Below are positions 12,156 to 26,500 of a stretch of 64,000 bases of DNA, one piece after another. Source of the stretch: Typha latifolia (taxonomy: Eukaryota > Streptophyta > Magnoliopsida > Poales > Typhaceae). Numbering within the stretch: position 1 is the first letter of the stretch; each line of letters opens with the position of its first letter. Under the pieces are notes generated by a model. That model searched no databases and had not been told where the DNA came from. It saw only the letters and a program-made list of their open reading frames with translations. Location: positions 7,006,001-7,070,000 of the forward strand of contig CM034099.1 in assembly GCA_019914945.1 (NCBI GenBank). The letters are read 5' to 3'. A program made the position numbers and the translations under genes.

Positions 12156-15100
12156 TCAGTTTCCCTCTGCATTGATGAACCTTTGCGCAGCTTCCAAACT
12201 CAGTTCTTTGTGCACCTGCAAGAAAAGCCATTATTGAAGTCAAAACACAGAAATAGAGATTAAAAGTGAATTAGATAAGGCACAAGTGTTCCTACAAGTA
12301 TCTCATGAGCCTTTTGAAATGCTTTGCAGAACTGCTCTGCCTTCATTGGCCCCACCTGACATATGAAGAAGGTTTTCCATCGTCACTCAAAATATAGTAT
12401 TGAGTCATATCACTTACACAAAACCAGAAGAGGGTAGTATTCATAAATAGATGATATGCAGAAATAACTTTTCAGCATTGGGGTTTCTGAGCTCAAAGAA
12501 ACCAAATTAGAATTAAGTTCTGTTAAATCTTGACTGACATTAATGCATCAAAAGTACAACTTGGTGCCAAAAAAAGAGTTTACTGATTGAGTGATTGGTC
12601 AAGAATGTAAGCACCATAGCTTGGTAGAAAATATGGTGGTTCTGAGTAGGTCTTGTTTTCCTTGGATCTGCATGTACTCAATGATTTGTCTAACACAAGA
12701 TGGTACAATTTTTAGGTGTCAGTCGCTTTGACTGGTTGGTGTAATATTTCAAAGCTGAGACCCATGAAAAAAGAAAATCCGACAAGAAGCAATTTCTATA
12801 TTAGGAATTCAATTTTATTTCTTTTAGAGTGTCAATAGTGCTGCGGTTGTACCCTCTGATTTTATTTGTAAAAGCAGCAATCTAGCAGGAATTTAAGTGT
12901 CAGGAAACAAATTTGATGTTCCCTGGCACGCAGGTTTTGACCCATTTTGGTAGATAGCATCAAGGCATAGAATGTAATTGAGGCTTGCTATATCCCATGA
13001 ACCTCCAGTTTAGGGCCATCTACTAGGTTTTGGACTCCTAAGTCTAAGCAGCCTAAGACTCTTATAAAGCAAGCAAGTGAATATAGTCACTGATCAAATA
13101 AAAAAAGTCAAAGGTTTCGAATGAAAAAGCAAGCATGAAGGGCACATGGGGCTGTGCCACCGAAAACCCATGGTATAATAAGAAGTCATTGACAATTGAC
13201 TAGTTTGGTTGAAACTTTGACTTGCGTGAGCCTGACCTTTATTAGACAATCAACTGATCAAATGATCTACTTGACTAGTCCTAATTACCATGAAGCCAAC
13301 CTAGAAACTGAAGTTGACCTTAAAAAAGAATATGGAGCAAAAAGAGGCTGGAGAGGAAGTGGCCAGATTGCATGTTCTTTCACTCTCTTCTACTCTTCAT
13401 AGCATGAAAACTAAAGTATATAAATTGCATGTAACTATATTACATGGTCCTCCAAGCACTGATAGTAGAGCGTCAATTTTGGTGTGACGGCATATGGAGA
13501 CATTAAGATTTGGGTTAAAATATAATATTCAGCTTGAGCAAGGCCTTCACATACTAACAGATATACAACATACCTTTCTTTCAGCAGCAATCCTTAGTTT
13601 CTGCCAAAATATATCTGTCAAGAAGAAAAATAAACAAGTCATGATGCTTCCTCTCAGCAATAAAAGAGGAAGAAAATTACTACTTAGCCCACATATTCAT
13701 ATTTAGAAGTATGTAACCCAAGGTCTCTTTTCACCACTAGTTAAAAGGTTAAAAAATAAGTGGTTGAGAAACAACATAAAGACATCCATTAGTATACAAG
13801 AAGGATTTTTCTGAAAGATACACCCATTCTATAATATTGCATTATAGTTACAGCATTTTGCATTCTGCAGCAAGCATTAGTAAGCTGAGTTTTTGACCAA
13901 ATTATTGCTATAGGAAAACATATTTACCAAAGTACTACACTAGTCAAGCTTATTACAAAATTACAACTTTTGCCAGCTCAATGTCATGTGAAAATCGCAG
14001 CTATCTCAAGCAACAATTCTTATAGCTGAATACCTATTTATAAATCATTTTTGTTCAGAAAGAGATTTATAAAGCTTTATCCTACACAAGCTACTTTCTC
14101 CTGATTATTGCCATTAGAGCATCCCAACCAACCTTGGAATGGTCAAAAGGAGATCTGTATACCTTCCTCACCATCCTTTTGCTTAATTAATACCCTTGCC
14201 CAAGTTTGGTCAAATAGAAACCTGTATACCTTCATCACCATCCTTTTGACTTCTCTTTCTCTTCCTCCAAGTTTGGTCACCCATATACCCATGCCAAACC
14301 AAAGAAAGAGCTTGATACCACCACTTCCTCCAGTTTTTGGAAGAGAAAGAGGAAGCAAACAAACCTCCTCTTTTCTTTTCTAACTCCTCTAAACTTCAAG
14401 CTACGACTCCATTAAAGTTCCCACTCCTCTAGAAGAGATGAGAGAGAGAAAGAAGAGAGAGGTTATGGAGGTGGGCACTTCGAAACAAGGCGAGATAAGA
14501 AGATATCGTGCTAAGTTAAAATGCTTTCCCTTAGTGATTTAGTTTTCAATTTTTTTCAAAAGACATTTTCTTTTCGGATAATCCTATTAAGAATTGTTGT
14601 TTACAACAACGATTTTCTACACGGTGCTAAGCTAACAAAAGTTGTAGAAGTTTTAATTTAAGTTTGAACAATATAGCAGTTTAGTAAATATTATTTACTG
14701 CAGCAGTAATTTGGTCAAAAACTCTTAGTAAGATTGCATAATGCCTTAAGGTTCGCCAGTCCGACTGAATTCTCCAACTCATTTCAATTTAAAATTTTAA
14801 AGAACCCTTTATAATGCTTCACTGTATTTATTTCCACCACAAAAAAAAGAAAATCTACAACACTGATATCCTACTACTATACCAGAGGAAACAAAAATTG
14901 GAAGGTGAAGGAAATAATAAAATTTTGACAGGCATGTAATGCATGCAAACATACTTTCTTGTTTATAGCATGACATAAGAATTAAGATGCATGAATATTT
15001 TCAAATCATCTTCTGATAAAATGACAAAAAATTTAAAAAAAGAAAGAAAGAATGGGAATGTATCAATAAATAGTAATGGTGACAGATACGTTCACGGTGA

Positions 15101-16456
15101 CAATGGAATATATCAATAAATAGTGAGCAGGGTGAGAGAGGGTAGCAAGAGTTTGACGAAAAGAAAAGTAGACAGAAGAAATGAAGATATAGAAATGTAA
15201 GAGAAGCATGGATTAGTTAACAATGGTTAGGCAACCAAGTAATTATTGTAAGCAGAGGCATAGAGGTATGGCAAATTGCAGCATATGGAGGGTGAACCTG
15301 GTGATAGAGCATAAGGAGGATCACTGCTTGTTATACTCATTTCTTATGGCTGCTGTTAAAAGAAAAAAAAGATAAAAGCTTCACTAGTAAAAATAGTCTT
15401 CTCATTTGCATGTAGACATGATAAGCATGAAGTATAGGTCTAAACTTAAGGTAGTTACTTAGGAGGTATTCCAAGTGAGGAATTTCTACAAAGTGCAACA
15501 TGGAAGAACAAGTGTTGGAACTAATCAATCAGCAAACTTGATATATGCTCTTAACTTGTCATGTAGTTATATCTTTTGTATCCTTATGCGAAGCTACAGA
15601 TTAAGTATGAATATCATGCATATATGAATGTACCTTCATTATCAATTTCTCTAACATCTTTCTCATCAGCCTCTTTCCGAGCATTATTCGGATCTGTTAT
15701 CTGCCAATCATTTATTTCAACAAACTCAGTAGGAAGTCAGATGATTTGGAAACAAACATTAACTTTATTTACTATACATTGTTTTGTGTTGGCCGTGACG
15801 AAGATCCACTTGTTGAACCAGATTCAGCCTGCCAAACGACAAGAAAATTTTGTTAAATTTGACACATCGTCCATCGAATAGGAATGCAAAAAAGTAGCTC
15901 CCAGAATGAATCGCAATCAAGTAGTGTTAGCTAATTTTCTCAAGAATTAATAAGAGTGTCAACAACTTCTGTAAGGGAGTATGGATTGGACAAACCGATT
16001 CACTTAGGAAATCTTTCAATCGAGAGGATCTAAATATATCCAAACTATAACAGAAACAAGAAACGATTTTGATGCCAAGAGCATTCGCAAAATAAAATAT
16101 ATATATATATATATAAAAACAATTAAGAACAGACCCGATCTCAACTAACTGCAAAAATAAGAGATGGGCGTTTTCGGTTTCGCTTTGCTCACTTCATTGT
16201 TCTGGGGAGGAAAAAAGAAACCTAATTTATGCCCTAAAAGTACGAAAAAACTTAGGATTGGGACACACTCTTGTAATCTGAAGGAAGAATATGCAAACCA
16301 AAAAAAAACTAGGAAATTGGTATGCGGAGATCAATCCCAGTAGTACCAGAAGTAAAGAAGAAAACTTTTAGAGGGAGAAGGAGAGCTTACGCAGTAATTT
16401 CGAGATCGGACGACGGGGAAGAGATCAAGAAGACGTCGGAATTCGCGCTCATCCAT
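12156..16456 (-). CDS. Conserved small plant protein of unknown function (114 aa)
   Basis: Six exons on the minus strand, 16391-16456, 15778-15828, 15634-15700, 13574-13614, 12296-12355 and 12156-12215, join in phase at GT-AG borders to 114 residues. The protein starts MDEREFRRLLDLFPVVRSR. A Ser-rich linker (AESGSTSGSSSRP) and an acidic Lys/Asp/Glu-rich segment follow. The C-terminal half looks helical and conserved: IFWQKLRIAAERK, then EQFCKAFQKAHEIL, then ELSLEAAQRFI. There is no signal peptide or membrane segment. I recall similar unnamed plant proteins but know no function. The clean splicing of six small exons and the preserved frame make it a real gene although no single exon stands out. 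Confidence 0.82.
14108..14400. repeat. Low-complexity repeat with internal duplication, in an intron
   Basis: Two imperfect copies of a ~65-bp unit lie side by side. Each contains GGTCAAA, then CTGTATACCTTC, TCACCATCCTTTTG and a pyrimidine-rich tail (about 14138-14270). They lie in intron 3 of the 114-aa protein gene. The opening phrase GAGCATCCCAACC resembles ends of common plant MITEs, but no matching inverted end was found. Confidence 0.4.
16097..16118. repeat. (TA)n microsatellite
   Basis: An uninterrupted run of about ten TA dinucleotides inside intron 1 of the 114-aa protein gene. Confidence 0.8.
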
Positions 16457-17538
16457 GGTTTCTCGGGTCCTTGAGGCTGTAGAGGCTGAGGAGAAAAGAA
16501 GCCAGGGGCAAATAGAAAGCCGTAACTTCGCAGATAAGAAACCTCGTTACTGCGAATAACAACGAAGGATAAAGGATTTATCGGTTTTTTTATTTTTCCC
16601 TTATCGGACGTCTCTTCTCCTGTTCGGCAAAAAAATCCTTTCGAGAAAAAAAAAATACAGATAATTTTTTTATAAAAAAAAAGTAAAATTCATTGATTAA
16701 CCAAAGCCCTAATCAGCATTCTTATTGGTTTCACAAAAAATATGAGAAATACTATATCTACAAGGGTGATTTGTGAACTTGGTTAATCGCGTTAATAACA
16801 AGTAGAGAATCAGATTCGCTTAGTAGATTTAAGCAAAACATAGTCTTATAGGCATAAGAGGGTCTCATACAAGGCTAAGGTGTTATTAAAGCGATTACCG
16901 ACAAGAGAAGGGACACCGATAGGAGAATGTCAAATAAACCCTTGTCCGATAAGTTCAAATGGAGTAGTAAAGAAACCGTCAATGTTCAATTTATTGAACT
17001 CCGAAGAATAAGAGAAGAAGAAGTCTGGTGAAAAAAATGAAATATGTCAATATATTTGGAGCAAGATGCGACCAAATGATCTCAGGCTATGCTAGGAGGT
17101 TTATGAATTTGAGAAAAGATGATGTTATTTACGTTCTTCCAATAGATGATGACCATAAAATAATGGAGGACTCTTTAATCAGCTTGAAGGGTTCTATTGC
17201 TGAAGAACCACATTCCATAAAGAGAGACCAAAATTATATTCAGATTAATCTTGATAGTAGGTATTAAAAAGGGAGCGAGCTGCTATGTTCCCCACCCTAT
17301 TCCAAATGTGAATAAAACTCGAGCTTGTAATAAGATTAAATTAACCCAGTTCTCCAACAAAGGGGTTGCGCAGACGAATTGCACCAAGTGAGCTACAGTT
17401 GTCTATTTATATGAAACAGTTTGGTTATTCGCCAAAGCTAATTATTAGGAAAAGTTTCTTCATTATTGGGTCTATAGTTTACCTGATCTTGAATATATAA
17501 AAAGAGATTTTTAAAAGCCAAATTGCCAAGGTAACTCA

Positions 17539-17570
<32 letters not shown>

Positions 17571-18165
17571 GAGAGATCTAGTTGATAAAATATAGGGTAT
17601 TTAGCGTCCTCTTGATCTGATAGTTTTATGTTGGCTTTGTCATTGGATCGAGAGTCGAGACCGGAGCTGACAGCCAGCCCCTGTAGTAATTCGACAAATA
17701 AGTAGTAATATTTAGTTTTGTATGTATTCATTTGATTTCTTCTTTTCTTGTTAAAATAATTTAATTTGTTGTATTGCTCACCTTTGCAGTAGTGGTTTTA
17801 AAAGTAGTTTCTAGTATTACTGCAAAAACAACATACATGAAAGTTCATAAAACAAGGTAATATAATTAGCATTGCAAGATATAAATTTATATTCAGAATA
17901 TCATATTTACCAGAATCATCTGATAGCAAGGAGAAGTACTGCTAACAGAAGGAATGTCATTTCCTGAGCGGAATAGCATATAAAACCAACGAGTCATATA
18001 GCAACAACCAGGTAATAATACTGGCAGGTAGCAAATACCAACATACAACACTGAGAAGCTCCATATAGTATTAAGCAAACATATGGATATTTCTAGCTAG
18101 TTCAAGGACAACACGAGATGGGATTAATCTTTGCTTTCTTCCTCTAAATTGCAACTCGGATGGAC
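16457..18165. other. Intergenic: promoter of the 114-aa gene and beta-tubulin 3' flank
   Basis: AT-rich, with A-rich runs at 16649-16682 and 17540-17570. A 79-codon open frame at 17028-17267 is the only one of note and has no recognised domain or splice context. The last few hundred bases before 18166 are probably beta-tubulin 3' UTR and flank. Confidence 0.5.
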
Positions 18166-20477
<2,312 letters not shown>

Positions 20478-20484
20478 CTTTTAC

Positions 20485-20817
20485 CTGAAATCGAAGAGAA
20501 GTCGAGGTAAGAACTCTAGATCAACTCATGGTGACTCTAAAATGAGAAGAAATCTAAGGAAAATAACGAATCTATCAACGTCATCACACGGAATCAAGGA
20601 ATACGGTACTAATCATAATACTGAATTCCTTAGTCAAGCCAAAATCTAAGAATAAAAGTACTGATTTCTATAATCTCCCGAAATCACGAGAAAACTTGAG
20701 TGCAATTCAAAAATCGAGAGATCTGTGAGAATACTGAGATCACTCTCTCGTCACATACTTCAAATCAAACTTCTTTGAACAACAATCCACATAATCTAAC
20801 AGAGAAGACCGACTTAC
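20485..20817 (-). other. Leader (5' UTR) intron of beta-tubulin
   Basis: A perfect GTAAGT donor (20817 downwards) and a pyrimidine-rich CAG acceptor ending at 20485 lie between the TATA box and the ATG. Leader introns are known in plant tubulin genes and can raise expression. The splice sites are seen; use of the intron is inferred. Confidence 0.65.
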
Positions 20818-20887
20818 TCAAAAGAGATCGGAGATCGAGGGGTAGAAGAAGGCGAGTAAATGGGGTTAGGAAGTCGAGAGAGGTGTG

Positions 20888-20896
20888 CATATATAG
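20888..20896 (-). promoter_or_regulatory. TATA box of beta-tubulin
   Basis: On the minus strand the sequence reads CTATATATG, about 70 bases upstream of the leader-intron donor. This leaves room for a short first leader exon of roughly 40 bases. Confidence 0.6.
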
Positions 20897-20917
20897 ATGA
20901 CGAAATGGGGGAAGAGA

Positions 20918-21125
20918 GTGATCGGACGGCTAAGATCTTTACTTGGCCGTCGGACGAAAAGATCGGACGGCCAATGGGTGTGTCGGTTTCGTAAAGGCCG
21001 AACCGCTGCTTGTTTGGGTTTTGAATTTAACTTGGGAGCCAAATGACGGAATTACCCCTGCGTAGCAAATTGTCAAGTTACCAAATTACCCCCTTTCCGT
21101 TGGATCTCCAATCCAACGGTGCAAA
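20918..21125 (-). promoter_or_regulatory. CGG-rich promoter motifs upstream of beta-tubulin
   Basis: GATCGGACGGC occurs twice (near 20918 and 20960), with GGCCGTCGGAC between them. TCCAACGGTGC near 21110 contains the AACGG core of the M-specific activator (MSA) element. The clustering is seen; a role in regulation is inferred. Confidence 0.4.
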
Positions 21126-23506
21126 GGAACGATATATTTTGATAATTATGACCATTTGGAATACTTAATAACAAGGAGAAGACTAGAGAGTTGGGTTTGA
21201 AAGTGTGAGCTTTTTGGTTGCACCAAGTACTGACTTACATATATATAAAGTATAGAATCTAGTATAGTTGATTGGACATGTTTGTCATTAAGTGCAAGAT
21301 ATAAGTGCCTTTCTTAATACACTCTCAATTGAACCATTTATAATATTTTGAGCATAAAATGAAGGATTAATTTTGGAAGAAGGGGTATTTGAGTAATCTC
21401 AAACCAGCATACTATTTCCAAGTAAAGCATGAGGGGAGGGGGCATTATGGTATTTTGGAGGGAGATAATATCCCCGATTTCCAAGGTAAAAAGGTGGATG
21501 TCCTCATGGGTTATTCATAAGATACCCGACTGGGAAGTGGGAACAAAGACGAAGAAAGCGGCCAACTTCGCAGCGGCAGACTCACATGACATCGCCCCTC
21601 ACATCCCATGTGACTCACCACTTGCCACCCATCCTTAGATCTCCCTCTCCCTCTCTCTTTCTCTCTCTCAAAGTTTTAGACTATCTTTAAATCTGCAGTT
21701 TAATTCACAAACCTTTTAATTATCACAAACCTAATTTTTATAGAACTCGTTGACTGGATAACTCTTTTAAAAGTTTAGAATTACTAGTAGGGTCAAAAAC
21801 TCAAGTCTCTCACACTGCTGTCTCTTTGCTGATGGATAAATGATGAGGAGTTCCATTATTCTTATACAGTAATATTAAATATGATATTTAATAGATGGTA
21901 GATCTAATCATGATTCTTTTAAGGGTGTACTGTTACAATTATGACATAGTGCAGATTGTGAAAATGTAACTAACCCATACTTTTTATTTTCTCTTTCAAA
22001 TCCAATGCACTTTAAGTTGATCTATCAACAAATCGCCTACTTTCTTTACAAGTAGGGTCACTGAAAGGCCACCAACCATTTGGTTAAGTAATCATCAATC
22101 CTTGTTAGCTTGTTATTAACATAATCTAATCTTGAATAAGAAGACATACATATCATAATACCATGAAAAGGAAGGAGAAGGAAAAAAGAAAAACACTCAA
22201 AAGTCTATAAGATTAGATCTGCATCAAGGTGACAAGCAAGCACATGTTATACAGTAGCTTTGTATCTCTAATGCTAGTTGGATTTTGAGTGGTTGAAATT
22301 AATCTCACCATCTTCCCATATATCCTCCTCTGTTATCGTAAAGTATTCTACTTGTTGATAGCATTTACAAGAACACAAATCTTCAAATAAAGGTCAACAT
22401 TATAAGACTCCACTTCTATTTTGCTTCATACTAGCTAAATGTACTACTCTGGAAAGGTAAGTAGTTTTATTTATCAACTATGATCCAGTATAAGATGTTT
22501 CTTTATAGATTTGCACAATAAACTGTGTCCTTTGCTTCTTTAATGAGTAAAGGCTGCCAGTATTGCATCCACCAAACTTCTGAACTCTTCCATCCCCCAT
22601 TCAACTGTGATGCAGTTATTGCATGCCTTTTTCCAATCTAAAGACAAATCTGGCTTTTAAGGCTGTTGGCTTGTAGCCTTCATTGCTTCCTTGCCAGTTC
22701 CAGTTTGAGTCCACATATCACATGGATGCCAATGAAGCAGAGAGAGAAAGAGAGAAAGAAATGTATATGTATTACCTGTCTTTCCTAATTTATTGTGTTC
22801 ATGTGATCAAAATTAGCTTGATTTTGATCACAAAGGAGACTTGTATAATATTAGCTCGTGATCATGTGACCAACAAATAAATATTACTAGAAAATTTGAT
22901 ATGATTATTTACCTAAGTAATAGTAGATGATTTATTACAAATTAACAGGAGTGAGACGGGTAAAAAGTAATGATGGGCCTGGTGGATCTGACGTTTTGGA
23001 TTGGAAGGATTGCTGGAAGAGCTTGTGTTGGCATTATAGGTCTTACAAGACGTACAATTCCTAATCTTTTTACTTCCTTAAACATACATTGGTACTTAAC
23101 ACAGAAGAATGGCTAAGCAGCTTTTGACAGTAATTATATATAGCCCAATAAGTTATTCGAACCTCTAGTAGTTTCCTGGAGTGAAAAGTACTTGGGAAAA
23201 CTAATGAAGGTAACAATGGTAAGATAATGCCACTTCATTCCACTGGAAGCATTTGGAAAGAGAGAAGCAAGGCATACATAGCCCCCAAAGGAAAAGATGG
23301 AAACATTTTATACTGAAAACAAAAGAAAGAAACAAGAGGAATATCTGATAATCTAACAAGTACATGGCCGATCCTAAAGCAAACCTCGACCCAAAATTAT
23401 TGGGATGGCAGAAGAAACATAAATAAGCAAACTCCTGAGCATCGCCCTGAAACAATATCCCAAATTGGTCTACCAAAGAGGGTTGAGTACATCAGACCAA
23501 ACTTAG
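21126..23506. other. Intergenic: distal beta-tubulin upstream and gamma-CA 3' flank
   Basis: AT-rich with a CT-rich run at about 21645-21672. A locally GC-richer stretch at 21425-21640 has an open frame (21429-21638) but no recognisable product or splice sites. The last ~300 bases before 23507 are probably the gamma-CA 3' UTR. No gene was found. Confidence 0.45.
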
Positions 23507-26500
23507 TCACTTAGACTTGTCTGGGAGGATGTTATCAGGGAGAATCAGCTCAGGGGGGACCTCACGAACCACCCCAAGCATCGAGTCATATTCCTCGTCC
23601 CTGTGAGCAAACTTCTTGCGCAGCACCTTCTCAAATTCGATCTCATCGAAAGTTTTGGCATTCTCAGCAGCATGCACTTCAGCCAAATTGGAATAGTTGG
23701 TGGCAGACTGGGATATAAAAGCAATCTCTTCTTCGGTGAGCTTCCTCAGGAACTTCGCAGGATTACCTGCCCACACCTGATTTTATCACAAAAATTCACT
23801 AACCAATTAAAAACACATAATTGTAATAGGAATATACACTATCAACCTAGAATACATTCTCTTTTTCTTTTTCTTTTTTGGTCACAAATGGTGTGGTTAG
23901 AAAATTCCTAGGAATTCAGATGATGAGAAGAGTGGAAAACAGGAACATTTCTAACAAACCAAAAATGCCGGAAAATCATGCATGAAGACCATTGTGTAAC
24001 TAACTCAAGAAACTACCACCACTAGAAAGGTATAAGAAGATAAGTTACAAAAAAAAAGAACCTTAAAGGGGCCTATAACCCATGTTAATCACAGAAAATT
24101 CATGGACACATTAAGGATTCATCGTCTCCTAAAACGCTAAGGTGACTAAGCTGTTAGGATACTAAGTCATATACTTATATACTTCAAAGAAGAGAAATAG
24201 TTTGAAGAAAGAAGCAGTTTACAACCTCTCCAGAAGGGATCCTTGTGTTCTGTCTTACGAGGGCTCCAGCAGCAACCATGCCATGTTTCTCCACAAAGAC
24301 ACCATCCAGCAGTGTTGCACCCATACCAACAAAAGCTTCATCCTCAACAGTGCATCCATGTAAGACGGCGCTGTGACCTATCAAATTTAAGCTCATAAAT
24401 TTTAAGCAGAAATATGTGATCAGCAGGCTAGCTTTTCCTTGTGATAGCTTAGTCAAGAGATATGTAGAGCTTTTAGAGCTATGTTTCCCAGTTCATAGGT
24501 ATTAGGTACTCATTGTAGAGCTAGAAAACTTATCTTCCGAAAAGATACGATCCAACAAATTTACTTTGACCATTATAAGTATCTTTTATAGCAATAATAA
24601 GTGGGAAATATAAGATCAAAAGCATGACAATTTCTAGGAAATCGGATTGATGGGTCAGTGCGGAAGTAATATGTAAACTTCAAAGCACACTTACCTACTG
24701 TAACATTGTCGCCTATTATTGTAGGTAAGACTTTGCCACTTAAATTGGACTTTGCTACATGCACAAGAGAATTATCTTGTATATTGGTCCCAGATCCAAT
24801 GCTAATGCTGTTCACATCACCTAAAGAATAAATTATAGAAAAGAATATTTATCAAAAAAAAAAGCTATATAGAAGTAGGCAGAAGAAACGAGGAATAGAT
24901 AAGAACAATATGATGCAATTTGTGAGAAAATAAAATCAATGTTTTGTTTCGTTTTGTTCATTTTAAGGGATCTTAAACTTAAAAATAGAATCTCCAGAAA
25001 TGCAAAAAGAAATTCCAAAAAATGGATAAATAATTTCCATAAAATTGCATCATACATAATTCACATGTGTAGTAGTCCCCTAATTCGATAAGTTGAGCTA
25101 CCTCAACAAGCAATTTCTCATCCAGTTGAGTCAAATGACATAACATAAACATTTCATGAAAAACTTATGTATGTTGATGCGCTATCCAATCTACATAACA
25201 TATGTGTATGCTATCTCTTTACAAGAATGGGCCACATAGCTATTACATATGGAGTCTGCAGTCTTAGATGGTGCTTATCCAGTCTATGTGGATTAGCAAG
25301 CAGGAGGATATATGAGTAAATGTGGTCCCACATAGAGCTATGCAGGACACAATCAATCAGAAACTCATTTATATGCAAGATACATGGTTCTCTCGTAATA
25401 GCCTAAAACTTCAAGCTGCATAGTAATTTGGGTGGGCTGAAGATGAACAGACGTGTGACTATGTGAGTGATCTTTCTTGACTCATACATGAGTTGTGCTC
25501 TAACCACGTAAAGATGTAAGCTAAATACATGTATTAACATTCTCTGAGTGAGTATATAAATAGAAATCAACTAAAAAGTAATAAGTATACCATGGGACAG
25601 CCTAAATCAATAGCACCAATTTCCCAAATCAAACTAAGCAGAAAATTCAGCAAATCATGTGTCATGTACATATTGTATTTCCACCACATTGTTATACCAT
25701 CAGAAGAATTTCCCGCTTTTTGAAACATGATGTGGAATGAAGAAGAAATTCCATTTGGACTAAAAGCCAGGATTATATAGACACTCTTTTATCTCTTGAA
25801 TTCAGTAGCTAATTCTACGAAGAATTGTTCAAGATCATGAACAATAAGAATATCAGTTCTAGAATCGTCCTACAAACCAATCCAAAATGCAAACATCACT
25901 TTTCAGCTTTCTTATTTCAGATTTATCCCAACTATACTGCCATTAAGGTCTTCAGCTTGACCTTTATGTTTTACAGTATATCAGATTATCAAATATCAAA
26001 ATTGAGGGGGCCTTCCACTCATGAGAATGGAAAAAAAAAAATTCCAAAATAAGTGGAGAAATTTCTCTAGGGAAAAATAAGTTCTCCTTACAAGAGCTTG
26101 CCAAGGAATATGAACAGACTTCCGTTTCCTATTTGGCTGCTTAAGATGCATATAAAGTAGCTTTCTAAAAAGGCAGTAGGGTTATTACTCAAACCAGAAT
26201 CCACAATAAGAAGTAAAGGTGTATGAACATTTAGAGGATTGCACATGGAGCATAACATTTCTGAAGGAGGATAGAAAAAAGAACAGAAAAGAAAATAGCA
26301 ATTATTCTCTTTACCTTGGGGAGGCATAATGCCTATCCACAAGAAAAAGGAAAGACTGCTGTTATTCCTAAAAATATTGAAAGCCTCTATAGAAAGCTAA
26401 TTTGCCCATGATTAGAACTTAGAAGTGTTCTAAAAGATTTCCCAGGCAACTACAACACTACCATCTTTCTATGGATGCAACAGTGCCAAATAAAAATGTG

